Source of the DNA: Rhodospirillaceae bacterium | GTDB taxonomy: Bacteria > Pseudomonadota > Alphaproteobacteria > Rhodospirillales > JABHCV01 | Direction of reading: 5' to 3' | Length of the DNA: 64,000 nucleotides | Assembly (NCBI GenBank): GCA_018671895.1 | Contig: JABHGV010000008.1 | Span: 16,154-80,153, forward strand | Shown here: one piece after another, positions 16,725 through 25,352 of the stretch | Numbering within the stretch: the stretch's first letter is position 1 | How the letters are laid out: each line of letters begins with the position of its first letter | The notes under the pieces: model-generated | What the model saw: the letters and a program-made list of their open reading frames with translations, nothing else | What the model was told of the DNA's origin: nothing | The model's database searches: none | Made by a program: the position numbers and the translations under genes

Positions 16725-17228
16725 TTACGCTTCGCCGACGGTGTCGATCATCGCCGCGGCTATGGATTCGGTCGCCGACTTGCCGCCCCAGATGGCGTGC
16801 TGAAAGGCCGGATAAAAGCGTTCGCATTCCAGCAACGCGGTTTCCACAACGTCTTCCATCTGGGCGATGTTTGGGCCCTTGGTGCCGCGAAACGGCAGGG
16901 AATGGCTGAACATGGGCAGTCCTTCGTCGTTCCAGATGCCGAAATGGCCGAGCCATAGTTTTTCGTTGATCAGGGCCAGCAGTTCATGGATTCGCTCGCG
17001 CCGGTTTTCGGGCACCCGCATATCAAACGCGCAGGTGAAATGCATCGCACCCGCGGCATCGTTCCAGGCGAAGAACATGCTGTAATCGCACCAGCGTCCA
17101 GGGGCCTGAACGGCCATTTCCTGTTCGCTGCGGCGGTCGAAAATCCAGTCGTTGTCGTCGACCAGCCGCTCGATGATATCAAGCGGGTGGTTGGTTGTCG
17201 TTTCCTGGGCGATGCTAATGCCGGTCAT
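16725..17228 (-). CDS. YbjN-domain protein
   Basis: Protein of 167 residues with the type III secretion-chaperone-like YbjN fold: NPLDIIERL-like opening, DWIFDRRSEQEMAVQAPGRWCDY, HFTCAFDMRVPE and a helical INEKLWLGHFGIW segment. In alphaproteobacteria it regularly stands between ubiK-like and proC genes, as here. Function is not established; YbjN proteins have been linked to stress tolerance and envelope phenotypes. No signal peptide or membrane segment is seen. Confidence 0.82.
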   Translation of the reverse strand: MTGISIAQETTTNHPLDIIERLVDDNDWIFDRRSEQEMAVQAPGRWCDYSMFFAWNDAAGAMHFTCAFDMRVPENRRERIHELLALINEKLWLGHFGIWNDEGLPMFSHSLPFRGTKGPNIAQMEDVVETALLECERFYPAFQHAIWGGKSATESIAAAMIDTVGEA

Positions 17229-17437
17229 GAGCCTGTCTCCTCATGCGGTAATGCGAATCACAGCGATTCTTACCACTGGGCGGCCGGACGTCGGAAACCA
17301 CGACATATGCTGCGTATCGCGACATATTGTAGAAATTCCCCTCCAAACCACTAGGGGTAGCCTATCCAATTCGCGGACTCCGACGCAAGCGCCGTGTGCC
17401 TTGGTGGCATGATTGTTTGTGGATAAAAGGCTTGGAT

Positions 17438-17764
17438 TCAGGCCTTTTTCGCGCGTGGCTTGGCTTTCGCACCGGCCTTGCTTTTTGCCTTTTTGGCCGA
17501 AGATTTTGATTTTGCCTTGCCGCCGAGCTGTTTTTCCAGCGCCCGGACGCGAATCTCGAGTTTTTCCTGCTCAGTGCGGGCCTTCGTTGCCACCGCCTTG
17601 ACCGCTTCGAATTCATCGCGCGGCACCAGGTCTGCATCATCAAGCAGGCGTTGCATTTGCTGGCGGACCAGCGCCTGGGCGTCGTCTTTCAGTCCGGCCA
17701 GTGACGATGCGGCGCCACCGGCGACCTTGGCCAGGTCATCGAGAAGGCGATTGGATGTTTGCAT
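17438..17764 (-). CDS. UbiK-type ubiquinone synthesis accessory factor
   Basis: Small 108-residue membrane-fusogenic (BMFP/YqiC) protein. An N-terminal helix (NRLLDDLAKVAGGAASSLAGLKDDA) is followed by a coiled coil with the family core LVPRDEFEAVKAVATKAR and LEIRVRALEKQLG, then a Lys/Ala-rich tail (residues about 86-108). UbiK helps the aerobic ubiquinone complex. It begins the leftward run ubiK-ybjN-proC, although 209 bases separate it from ybjN, so ybjN may have its own promoter. Confidence 0.85.
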   Translation of the reverse strand: MQTSNRLLDDLAKVAGGAASSLAGLKDDAQALVRQQMQRLLDDADLVPRDEFEAVKAVATKARTEQEKLEIRVRALEKQLGGKAKSKSSAKKAKSKAGAKAKPRAKKA

Positions 17765-17929
17765 GACTGGATCCCCATAAAGACTGAAGTGCTAAAAACT
17801 GACGTGTAAATGCCCGTAGCTGGCCGTCATTATGCGCTTAGGGCTTATCGAAGGCAACCTGTGGTGCTTGCCCCGATGTTCCGGCGGCTTTATAACCTTA
17901 AGGCCTTAAGAAATAGCGGAAATAATCAC

Positions 17930-18916
17930 ATGTATGTTGTCACTGGCGGGGCCGGATTTATCGGCTCCAACATCGTCGCCGCCATCGAAGAGAGGGGCTT
18001 GGGCCCCGTCGTTATCAGCGATCGGCTGCGCGACGGCAATAAATGGCTGAATGTCGCCAAGCGCGCGCTGTCCGATCTGGTCGCTCCGGAAAAGTTGTTC
18101 GATTATCTGGGCGATAACGAATTCGGGATCAAGGGCATCATCCACATGGGGGCGATATCGTCGACCACGGAAACCGATGTCGACCTGATTTTCGAAAACA
18201 ATTTCCGGCTGACCCTGGATTTATGGAAATGGTGCACGGCCCATCACGTGCCCTTCATCTATGCCTCGTCGGCGGCAACCTATGGCGATGGGTCGAACGG
18301 ATTTGTCGATGATGGTGCGGGCGATGCCCTGTCGGGTCTGCGTCCACTCAATCCCTATGGCTGGTCGAAGAATCTGTTTGATCGTCGGGTGGCGCGGGTG
18401 ACCGCGAACGAAGAGCCGACCCCGCCGCAATGGGTCGGGCTGAAATTTTTCAACGTTTACGGTCCTAACGAATATCACAAGGGCTCGATGCAGAGCGTCG
18501 CATCGAAGGTGTTTCGCGATGTTGGCGAGGGAAAATCGGCCACTTTGTTTGAATCCCACCATCCCGATTACGAGCACGGCGGGCAACTGCGCGATTTCAT
18601 CTGGGTCGGCGATTGCGTCGACGTGGTGTTGTGGATGATCGAAAACCCTGACGTGTCAGGCCTGTTCAACTGCGGCACCGGCAAGGCGCGGTCGTTCCTG
18701 GATGTGGTGACGTCTGTCTATGCCGCCATAGACAAGACCCCGGACGTCAATTTTGTTGAGACGCCGGTTGAAATCCGCGACAAGTATCAATATTTCACCG
18801 AAGCCGACATGAGCCGCCTGAAAGCGGTCGGTTACGACAAACCCTTTACCTCGTTGGAAGATGGAATCGGTGCCTATGTTCGCGATTACCTCGCCGCCGA
18901 CGATCCCTATCGCTAG
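17930..18916 (+). CDS. hldD: ADP-L-glycero-D-manno-heptose 6-epimerase
   Basis: Extended SDR that makes the heptose precursor of LPS inner core. Of 328 residues: TGGAGFIGSNIVAAIEERG (about 4-22), the HMGAISSTTETD loop, the catalytic YGWSKNLFD (YxxxK), the FFNVYGPNEYHKGSM and HGGQLRDFIWVGDCVDV segments. All are specific to HldD. I begin at the ATG at 17930; a longer reading from 17810 adds a 40-residue stretch without similarity to the family. It indicates an LPS with heptose core. lgt follows after 11 bases. Confidence 0.94.
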   Translation: MYVVTGGAGFIGSNIVAAIEERGLGPVVISDRLRDGNKWLNVAKRALSDLVAPEKLFDYLGDNEFGIKGIIHMGAISSTTETDVDLIFENNFRLTLDLWKWCTAHHVPFIYASSAATYGDGSNGFVDDGAGDALSGLRPLNPYGWSKNLFDRRVARVTANEEPTPPQWVGLKFFNVYGPNEYHKGSMQSVASKVFRDVGEGKSATLFESHHPDYEHGGQLRDFIWVGDCVDVVLWMIENPDVSGLFNCGTGKARSFLDVVTSVYAAIDKTPDVNFVETPVEIRDKYQYFTEADMSRLKAVGYDKPFTSLEDGIGAYVRDYLAADDPYR

Positions 18917-18927
18917 ATAAATTTTTC

Positions 18928-19725
18928 ATGAGCTTTTTGACAATTCCCTATCCCGTTATTGACCCGATCCTGCTTGAGGTCGGCCCGCTGGCCATTCGCT
19001 GGTATTCCCTGGCGTATATCGGCGGCTTGATGTTTGCCTGGTACTACATGGTCAAGCTGGCCAGCCGCGACCCCAATGGGGCGACCCGCGAAGACATTGA
19101 CGATTTTATCGTCTGGGCGACGGTCGGTGTGATCATCGGCGGACGGCTGGGTTATGTGTTGTTCTATAATCCTGATTATTACATGGAAAATCCGTTGGCA
19201 GCGCTCAGATTGTGGGATGGCGGCATGTCGTTTCATGGCGGGGTTGTGGGCGTCGCTGCCGCGGGGGCAATTTTTACGAAGCGTCGATCGATCCCGATAG
19301 GACGCTTCGCCGATATTATTGCGTGTTCGGCCCCCATTGGCTTGTTGCTGGGGCGTTTGGCGAACTTTATCAACGGCGAACTGTATGGCCGGGTCACCGA
19401 CGTTCAGTGGGCGATGGTGTTCCCGCGCGGTGGACCGGCGGCGCGCCACCCAAGTCAGCTATACGAAGCGGCACTGGAAGGCCTGTTGCTGTTCGTGGTG
19501 TTGTATGCGCTGTCGCAAAAGGAAACCATCCGCAACCGTCCCGGATTCCTGACGGGAGTATTCCTGCTTGGATATTCAGCGGCCCGCGCTTTCGTCGAGC
19601 TGTTCCGCCAGCCGGACGCGCATCTGGGCGTACTTGCCGCCGGGCTGACCATGGGGCAATGGCTGTCCATACCAATGCTGCTTGGCGGTTTGTATCTTGT
19701 CTTTCGTAAACACGGAAATGCCTGA
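18928..19725 (+). CDS. lgt: Prolipoprotein diacylglyceryl transferase
   Basis: Seven-helix inner-membrane enzyme that attaches diacylglycerol from phosphatidylglycerol to the lipobox Cys. The 265 residues show RWYSLAYIGG, GGRLGYVLFYN, the HGGVVG loop (MSFHGGVVGVAAAG), the signature LLGRLANFINGELYGR and the HPSQLYEAALEG motif. It is two bases ahead of a MidA-like methyltransferase gene, a conserved alphaproteobacterial order lgt-midA-pgeF. Several lipoprotein genes in this window are its expected clients. Confidence 0.95.
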   Translation: MSFLTIPYPVIDPILLEVGPLAIRWYSLAYIGGLMFAWYYMVKLASRDPNGATREDIDDFIVWATVGVIIGGRLGYVLFYNPDYYMENPLAALRLWDGGMSFHGGVVGVAAAGAIFTKRRSIPIGRFADIIACSAPIGLLLGRLANFINGELYGRVTDVQWAMVFPRGGPAARHPSQLYEAALEGLLLFVVLYALSQKETIRNRPGFLTGVFLLGYSAARAFVELFRQPDAHLGVLAAGLTMGQWLSIPMLLGGLYLVFRKHGNA

Positions 19726-19727
19726 CC

Positions 19728-20822
19728 ATGGAACTGTCCGCGCTTGAGAAAATACTGATCGACAAAATCGCCGAGGAAGGACCGCTTTCCATCGCCGATT
19801 TTATGGAACAGGCATTGGTCCACCCGGAACACGGCTATTATATGCGTCGTGATCCTTTTGGCGTTGATGGCGACTTCATCACGGCACCGGAAATCAGCCA
19901 GATGTTCGGCGAGTTGTTGGGCCTGTGGACGGCTATCAACTGGCAGGCCATGGGCCAGCCCGAAACTTTCAATCTGGTCGAACTGGGGCCGGGTCGCGGC
20001 ACCCTGATGGCCGACATGCTGCGCGCAGCCGGGATCATTGCCGGATTTTCCGAAGCGGTTCGGGTGCATCTTGTCGAAGCCAGCCCGGTGCTGCGCGAGA
20101 TGCAGGTTGAAAGCCTGAAGCCGTTCGATCTGGTTCAGCCTGTGCAATGGCATGACCAATTCCAGCAGGTCCCGGGCGGGCCGCTGATTGTCATCGCCAA
20201 TGAATTCTTCGACGCCCTGCCGATCAATCAGTATTTCCGCACCGGGGATTATTGGTGCCCACGGGTCGTCGACGCCAAGCCCGATGGCGATGGCCTGTGT
20301 TTTGTTTTGCTGCCACCGCACGACACGCCGGACCTGCCGCCGGGGCTGAAGGATTCCCCCAACGACAAGGTGGTCGAGGTTTGCCCCGCCGCACTGGAAT
20401 TGGTTGAGGCCATATCCGGGCGCATCGCGACAGACGGCGGTGCGGCGTTGATTGTCGATTACGGACACTCCGAAGGTGGTAGCGGCGAGACCCTGCAAGC
20501 GATCCGCAAGCATACCTATCACAATGTTCTGGATAATCCCGGCGAGGCCGACATCACCGCGCATGTCGATTTCGCCGCCCTTGGCCAACGGGTCTTTGCC
20601 AGTGGTGCGCGCGCCCATGGGGCGGTTCCCCAAGGCCGCTTCCTGCAATTGCTGGGGATCGCCGAGCGGGCCAAGGCATTGGCCGCATCGGCAACCGAAG
20701 AGCAGGTCGAAGACTTGGGTAGCGCATTAAAACGTCTGGTCGATACCGACGAAATGGGCGAGTTGTTCAAGGTGATGGCGATCACCCGGCTCGATTTCCC
20801 GGTTCCGCCGGGCTTCGAATAA
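19728..20822 (+). CDS. MidA/NDUFAF7-like SAM methyltransferase
   Basis: Class I SAM-dependent methyltransferase of 364 residues (DUF185). N-terminal IADFMEQALVHPEHGYYMRRDPFG; SAM loop LVELGPGRGTLMADML (about 86-101); VIANEFFDALPI (about 158-169). The mitochondrial relative NDUFAF7 methylates an Arg of complex I subunit NDUFS2, so a complex I assembly role is possible here. In bacteria this is not proven. It is between lgt and pgeF, 15 bases before the latter. Confidence 0.87.
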   Translation: MELSALEKILIDKIAEEGPLSIADFMEQALVHPEHGYYMRRDPFGVDGDFITAPEISQMFGELLGLWTAINWQAMGQPETFNLVELGPGRGTLMADMLRAAGIIAGFSEAVRVHLVEASPVLREMQVESLKPFDLVQPVQWHDQFQQVPGGPLIVIANEFFDALPINQYFRTGDYWCPRVVDAKPDGDGLCFVLLPPHDTPDLPPGLKDSPNDKVVEVCPAALELVEAISGRIATDGGAALIVDYGHSEGGSGETLQAIRKHTYHNVLDNPGEADITAHVDFAALGQRVFASGARAHGAVPQGRFLQLLGIAERAKALAASATEEQVEDLGSALKRLVDTDEMGELFKVMAITRLDFPVPPGFE

Positions 20823-20837
20823 CAGCATACTACTTGG

Positions 20838-21560
20838 ATGTTGACGGCGACCAACCTTTCAGGCCGGGCGGGCATCCGTCACGGCTTTCTGACCCGCACG
20901 GAAACCATCGATGATATGGCCGCCGAGCCTGATTGTCTGGTCACCGCCCGTCAGGTCCATTCCGACATTGCCGTCAACGTTCCAACGCCATGGAACACAG
21001 ACGACGCGCCCGATGCCGATGCGCTGGTCAGCGATCGGGCCGGTATTGTGCTGGGAATTTTGACCGCAGACTGTGCGCCTGTGCTGTTCGCCGATGCCAG
21101 TGCCGGTGTTGTCGGCGCGGCCCATGCCGGATGGCGAGGGGCCCTGGGCGAGACGGGAAGCGGGGTTTTGGAATCCTGCGTCGCGGCAATGGTTGACCTG
21201 GGCGCATCTGTGGATGGTATTGATGCCGCCATCGGGCCGTGTATCGGCGCACAATCCTATGAAGTGGGGCCGGAATTCCATGCCGATTTTATCGACGACG
21301 ATGGTGCCAACGCCCAGTTCTTCAAGCCATCAATAAACCCGGAACACAATATGTTCGACCTTGGCGGCTATGTGACCGGCAGGCTCAGGTCCATGGGGCT
21401 GGCATCTGTCGAATTCCTGGACTGCGATACCCTTGGTGACGAGGCGCGTTTTTACAGTCATCGCCGCGGAGTGCTGTCGGGAAAGCCTGAAACGGGCCGT
21501 CTGCTGTCGGCGATTGGCATCAAGGGGAAGGCCAAGGGTCCAAACTCAGTCATCTTATGA
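20838..21560 (+). CDS. pgeF: Peptidoglycan editing factor / YfiH laccase-domain protein
   Basis: Multicopper-polyphenol-oxidase-like fold, 240 residues. Signature pieces: VTARQVHSDIA, DALVSDRAGIVLGILTADCAPVLFAD, VVGAAHAGWRGALGE, AAIGPCIGAQSYEVG and FYSHRRG with the Zn-binding Cys and His residues (DCAPV, AHAGW). In E. coli it removes mis-incorporated residues from UDP-MurNAc peptides; relatives show purine nucleoside activity. The last nine codons lie within the left arm of the following inverted-repeat element, so the natural C-terminus may have been slightly different. Confidence 0.92.
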   Translation: MLTATNLSGRAGIRHGFLTRTETIDDMAAEPDCLVTARQVHSDIAVNVPTPWNTDDAPDADALVSDRAGIVLGILTADCAPVLFADASAGVVGAAHAGWRGALGETGSGVLESCVAAMVDLGASVDGIDAAIGPCIGAQSYEVGPEFHADFIDDDGANAQFFKPSINPEHNMFDLGGYVTGRLRSMGLASVEFLDCDTLGDEARFYSHRRGVLSGKPETGRLLSAIGIKGKAKGPNSVIL

Positions 21561-21801
21561 GCTTTGGTTTGAGCGAAAATGTCGCGAGAATAGGAGTTTG
21601 GACGAGGGACATGTATGCATATTCGAGGACATAACGACGCAAACTCGCGGCATTTGCGCCAAATCCCTTTGGGACGGGGCTTTTTTGCCCCTGTATGTTG
21701 TTGTGAAAGGCTTGTGATGATGGCATCACGGCGCCTTCCACGCCTAATCCAACAGCAAAACAGCTCCCGCGAAAGCCATAACATGACTGAGTTTGGACCC
21801 T
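21535..21801. repeat. Inverted-repeat-bounded element after pgeF
   Basis: Perfect 19-base terminal inverted repeats at 21535-21553 and 21783-21801; similarity extends inward to about 31 bases with one gap. The left arm encodes the end of pgeF. The inside has inverted GAGTTTG/CAAACTC copies and a hairpin GGGGC-TTTTTT-GCCCC. Short ORFs here look spurious. Right-hand flank is TA (CCCTAG), as also in the proC/ybjN element, while the left flanks read GA or AA, so a TA target duplication is possible but not intact. Confidence 0.75.
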
Positions 21802-21803
21802 AG

Positions 21804-21872
21804 ATGCCCTATATCCTGATGCTGATGGCGCTTGTGGTTTTGTCGATGCTGAGCATGTGTGTGGTCGGTTGA
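21804..21872 (+). CDS. Possible 22-residue hydrophobic peptide
   Basis: ATG at 21804 opens a 22-codon frame of mostly Leu, Met, Val and Ala that could form one membrane helix, ending in TGA one base before the ATG of the next gene. It begins just outside the right arm of the inverted-repeat element. Its size and position leave it uncertain: it may be a leader peptide, a remnant, or chance. Confidence 0.3.
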   Translation: MPYILMLMALVVLSMLSMCVVG

Positions 21873-21873
21873 G

Positions 21874-22815
21874 ATGACGATACGCATGATCATAACCGCC
21901 GTTATGGCGCTGTCGCTGGCGGGCTGTGCCAGCGAGGGCAAAAAGATTGTGATTCCGAAACTTGCGCCCGCCGTGCAGGTGGCCAAGGTGACCGAGGTTC
22001 GCGTCGAACAGGTGTCCGGCCCGGCTGTGCCGATGGCAAAGCTGTTGACGACCTCGGTCGTCGAGGGCTTGAGGGAACACGATGTGGTGGCGACGGAGAA
22101 AAAAGACGATATCAGCCTGTATGTGCTCAATGGCCGTGCAGAGGCCAACTGGACCGACACCCGGGTTCCCTTTGTGATGCTGATTTACTGGACGCTTAAG
22201 GACATTGCCGGCAATCAGGTTGGCACCTATACCCAAGGCATCCGCGGGGCGCGCTGGAAATGGGAATACGGCGACCCGCTAATTATCCGGGCCGTCGGGC
22301 GCGGTGCGGCGAAACCGATCTCGTCGATGATCGCCGAAGAAGAAACGCCGTCCCTGCCGGTGCTGCTGATGGGGGCCGGGATGCTGGTTAATCAAGTCCA
22401 AGGCGCGCCGGGCAGCGGCAACAAGGCCCTGACCGCGGCGATCAAGTCGGCGCTGGGAAAGCTTGACGTGCTGATTACCGACGATAAGCGTCAGGCCAAG
22501 GTGCAATTGTCGGGCACTGTCACGGTGCAGGCCCAGGGCAATGACCGGGATCGTGTTGGCATTGTCTGGTTGGTGACGACGCCCGACGGCTTCGAGGTCG
22601 GTCGCGCGACCCAGGAAAATACGGTGCCGTCCGGCAGCCTGGATGGCGATTGGGACGAACAGGCAGGGCGAATCGCCAGCGCCGCGGTTGCCGGTATCGA
22701 GCGGATTCTTGGTCTTGGGGGTGGCAAAGGTCGTCGCACGCCGGGGATCGGTGGCGCGCCGCCGCTGCTCGATTTGCCAACCCTGCCGGGGCGTGCGCCG
22801 CCACCGCCGGGCTAA
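21874..22815 (+). CDS. Hypothetical lipoprotein
   Basis: 313-residue protein with a lipoprotein signal (MTIRMIITAVMALSLAGC; lipobox LAGC at 15-18). It then has a predicted alpha/beta periplasmic domain and a Gly/Pro-rich tail ending in PPPPG. I prefer ATG 21874 to the upstream GTG at 21859 because the signal peptide then starts normally. No enzymatic motif is seen. Phrases such as SVVEGLREHDVV and KVQLSGTVTV suggest a repeated domain that may bind other envelope parts. Function unknown. It follows the pgeF element and precedes prs. Confidence 0.7.
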   Translation: MTIRMIITAVMALSLAGCASEGKKIVIPKLAPAVQVAKVTEVRVEQVSGPAVPMAKLLTTSVVEGLREHDVVATEKKDDISLYVLNGRAEANWTDTRVPFVMLIYWTLKDIAGNQVGTYTQGIRGARWKWEYGDPLIIRAVGRGAAKPISSMIAEEETPSLPVLLMGAGMLVNQVQGAPGSGNKALTAAIKSALGKLDVLITDDKRQAKVQLSGTVTVQAQGNDRDRVGIVWLVTTPDGFEVGRATQENTVPSGSLDGDWDEQAGRIASAAVAGIERILGLGGGKGRRTPGIGGAPPLLDLPTLPGRAPPPPG

Positions 22816-22944
22816 GACAGGCGTTTGTGGATTGTTTCGTCAGGTTTGCCGTTTACACGGATAGGGCACACTGATAAATTTCGCCCTGTCCTGAGCGGGG
22901 TCTGCTGATTCTTTAAATTACCGCCGGGCGGGGGATCACATAAG

Positions 22945-23877
22945 ATGAAAATCGTCGCCTGCAATTCCAACAGGCCTCTTGCCGAAGCCATTTCGGCATC
23001 GTTGAACCTGCCGCTCACGAAAGCCAGCGTCAGGCGGTTCTCGGACATGGAAGTATTCGTCGAAATTCAGGAAAACGTACGCGGCGAGGATACCTTCGTC
23101 ATTCAGTCGACGTCGTACCCGGCAAATGACAATCTGATGGAACTGCTGGTCGCCATCGATGCGCTGAGGCGCGGTTCGGCCCGGCGCATTACGGCGGTTA
23201 TTCCGTATTTCGGATATGCCCGCCAGGACCGCAAATCAGGCCCCCGCACGCCGATCTCGGCGAAGCTGGTGGCCAACATGATCACCACGGCGGGTGCCGA
23301 CAGGGTCCTGACCATGGACCTGCACGCCGGTCAGATTCAGGGCTTTTTCGACATTCCCGTCGACAACCTGTATGCCGCCCCGGTGCTGACCAAGGACATG
23401 GATAAAGCCTTCGATGGTGCCGATACGGTGGTGATTTCGCCCGACGTCGGTGGCGTTATTCGGGCGCGTTCCATCGCCAAGCGACTGAACACGGACCTTG
23501 CCATTATTGACAAGCGGCGCGAGAGGGCCGGGGTCTCGGAGGTCATGAACATCATCGGTGATGTCGATGGCCGCAAATGTATTCTGGTCGACGATATCGT
23601 CGATTCAGCCGGCACACTGTGCAATGCCGCTGTGGCGCTGAAGGAAAAGGGCGCAGCCTCGGTTTCGGCCTATGTCACCCACGGGGTGTTGTCTGGCGGC
23701 GCGGTGGCACGGGTGACGTCGTCGCCCATGGATGACCTTGTCATTACCGACAGCATCATGGCGACAGAGGCGGTTCGCGTGTCCCATAACATCAAGCAAT
23801 TGACCATCGCACCCTTGATGGCCGAGGCGATCAAGCGAATCAGCGACGAAAGCTCTGTTTCCAGTTTGTTCGATTGA
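22945..23877 (+). CDS. prs: Ribose-phosphate pyrophosphokinase
   Basis: Makes PRPP from ribose 5-phosphate and ATP, feeding purine, pyrimidine, His, Trp and NAD synthesis. 310 residues, normal length. Visible: the flexible ATP loop [11 protein letters not shown], the metal/ATP segment [39 protein letters not shown], and the PRPP loop [14 protein letters not shown]. Motifs are complete and class I-like. A 129-base upstream gap should hold its promoter; a Shine-Dalgarno is not strong. Confidence 0.97.
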   Translation: MKIVACNSNRPLAEAISASLNLPLTKASVRRFSDMEVFVEIQENVRGEDTFVIQSTSYPANDNLMELLVAIDALRRGSARRITAVIPYFGYARQDRKSGPRTPISAKLVANMITTAGADRVLTMDLHAGQIQGFFDIPVDNLYAAPVLTKDMDKAFDGADTVVISPDVGGVIRARSIAKRLNTDLAIIDKRRERAGVSEVMNIIGDVDGRKCILVDDIVDSAGTLCNAAVALKEKGAASVSAYVTHGVLSGGAVARVTSSPMDDLVITDSIMATEAVRVSHNIKQLTIAPLMAEAIKRISDESSVSSLFD

Positions 23878-23952
23878 TTGCTTAAACCCGCGATCAGCGT
23901 TTGACTGTCAGCCTTATACCCATTAAAAGACACGCCACTCCTTGGAATCCTT

Positions 23953-23983
23953 TGGTTTAAGCATGTGGTTTAAGCATGTGGTT
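23953..23983. repeat. 13-bp tandem repeat before rplY
   Basis: TGGTTTAAGCATG occurs twice without spacer (23953-23965, 23966-23978), followed by five bases of a third unit. It lies about 75 bases upstream of the rplY start and could be a duplicated regulator site or simple slippage. Confidence 0.7.
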
Positions 23984-24056
23984 GACCTGAATATTTCAAA
24001 ACGCCGACACCCCTGGAGGCCGGCACTTACAGAGTTGTTTTTTTAGGAGAATACCA

Positions 24057-24749
24057 ATGGCTCAAGCTTCTACGATGGGCGTTGAATTGCGCGAACGGGC
24101 AGGCAAGGGGGCAGCCCGTGCAACACGCAATTCAGGACGCGTCCCCGCCGTTATCTACGGCAACAAAAAAGACCCCGTTATGATTTCCCTCGATCCGGTC
24201 GAACTGACGCAGCAGCTGAAGGGCCCGGGCTTCTTTTCCCGTGTTTTCGAGCTTGATGCCGCTGGTGAAGCGCATCGCGTTCTGGCTCGTGATCTGCAAC
24301 TGCACCCGGTGACGGACCGTCCCATGCATGTTGATTTCATGCGCTTCGGACCGAAGACTCGCCTCAACATTGATGTTGATGTGGTCTTCATAAACGAGGA
24401 AGAATCACCGGGTCTGAAGGGTGGCGGCGTTCTTAACATCGTTCGTCATACGATCGAGCTCAAATGCTCGCCGGATCACATCCCGGAAAGTCTGACCATC
24501 GACCTGACCGGCCTCGAAGTCGGCGACAGCGTCCATGCCAGTTCGCTTGATCTGCCGGGCGATGTCGAACTGATCATCACCGACCGTGACTTCACCATCG
24601 TTACCATTGCCGCGCCGACCATCAACATCGAGCCTGAGATTGAAGAAGTCGAAGGCGAAGAAGGCGAAGAAGGTGCCGAAGGCGAAGAGGGTGCCGAGGG
24701 CGAAGAGGGTTCCGAAGGCGAAGGCAAGTCCGAAGAAAAGTCGGACTAA
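24057..24749 (+). CDS. rplY: 50S ribosomal protein L25 (long, CTC type)
   Basis: 5S rRNA-binding protein of the large subunit. 230 residues: an L25 domain (residues 1-95: ELRERAGKGAARATRNSGRVPAVIYG, HRVLARDLQLHPVTDRPMHVDF) plus the TL5/CTC C-terminal beta domain (to about 190). The final about 38 residues are an acidic low-complexity tail of Glu/Gly repeats (EEGEEGAEGEEGAEGEEG). The tail is common in alphaproteobacteria and varies in length. A good AGGAG Shine-Dalgarno lies before the ATG. pth follows after 21 bases, a conserved order. Confidence 0.95.
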   Translation: MAQASTMGVELRERAGKGAARATRNSGRVPAVIYGNKKDPVMISLDPVELTQQLKGPGFFSRVFELDAAGEAHRVLARDLQLHPVTDRPMHVDFMRFGPKTRLNIDVDVVFINEEESPGLKGGGVLNIVRHTIELKCSPDHIPESLTIDLTGLEVGDSVHASSLDLPGDVELIITDRDFTIVTIAAPTINIEPEIEEVEGEEGEEGAEGEEGAEGEEGSEGEGKSEEKSD

Positions 24750-24770
24750 ACCGAACGAAGGGCGACCGTC

Positions 24771-25352
24771 ATGCTGTTGCTTGTCGGACTGGGCAATCCC
24801 GGTGGGGATTACGCCAACAATCGCCACAACATCGGGTTTATGGCGGTGGACGAGATTGTCCGCCGCCATTCCTTTACCCCGTTCAAATCAAAATTTTCGG
24901 GCGAGCTATCGGAAGGCCGCATCGGCAACGACAAGGTGCTGGCCTTGAAGCCCATGACCTATATGAATGAATCCGGCCGTTCCGTCGGCGCGGCGGCATC
25001 GTTCTACAAGATCGAACCGGCCGATGTGCTGGTCATTCACGACGAGATTGATCTGGAGGCCGGTCGCATGCGCTGTAAAAGCGGCGGCGGCCACGCCGGT
25101 CATAATGGGTTGCGCTCCATTCACGCTCATATTGGTGATGCCTATCGCAGGCTGCGTCTGGGCGTCGGCCATCCCGGTGATCGGGGCCAGGTCAGCGACC
25201 ATGTGTTGAAGGATTTCTCGAAGGCCGACAAGACCTGGCTTGAGCCCCTGCTGGACGGCATTGCCGACCATATTGGTTTGCTTGTCGACGGTGACGACGC
25301 CGGATTTTCCAACCGGGTCGCACTGGACCTGAATTCAAAGGATAACCACTGA
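24771..25352 (+). CDS. pth: Peptidyl-tRNA hydrolase
   Basis: Recycles peptidyl-tRNAs dropped from ribosomes. 193 residues with [26 protein letters not shown] (catalytic His in NRHNIG, N before it), [29 protein letters not shown] (Asp of the active site) and [15 protein letters not shown]. Complete and of usual length. Its stop overlaps the ychF start by one base, so these two are tightly coupled and read on from rplY. Confidence 0.96.
   Translation: MLLLVGLGNPGGDYANNRHNIGFMAVDEIVRRHSFTPFKSKFSGELSEGRIGNDKVLALKPMTYMNESGRSVGAAASFYKIEPADVLVIHDEIDLEAGRMRCKSGGGHAGHNGLRSIHAHIGDAYRRLRLGVGHPGDRGQVSDHVLKDFSKADKTWLEPLLDGIADHIGLLVDGDDAGFSNRVALDLNSKDNH

Noticed and set aside
17418..17426. Perfect DnaA box (TGTGGATAA on plus) downstream of ubiK
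   Set aside because: A single isolated box without companions or AT-rich DNA; expected by chance in 64 kb.
21690..21711. GGGGC-TTTTTT-GCCCC hairpin as terminator for pgeF
   Set aside because: The T-run is in the loop and not after the stem, so it does not fit an intrinsic terminator.
21600..21803. 62-codon plus frame in the pgeF element
   Set aside because: Runs into the terminal repeat and lacks a ribosome site; probably non-coding.
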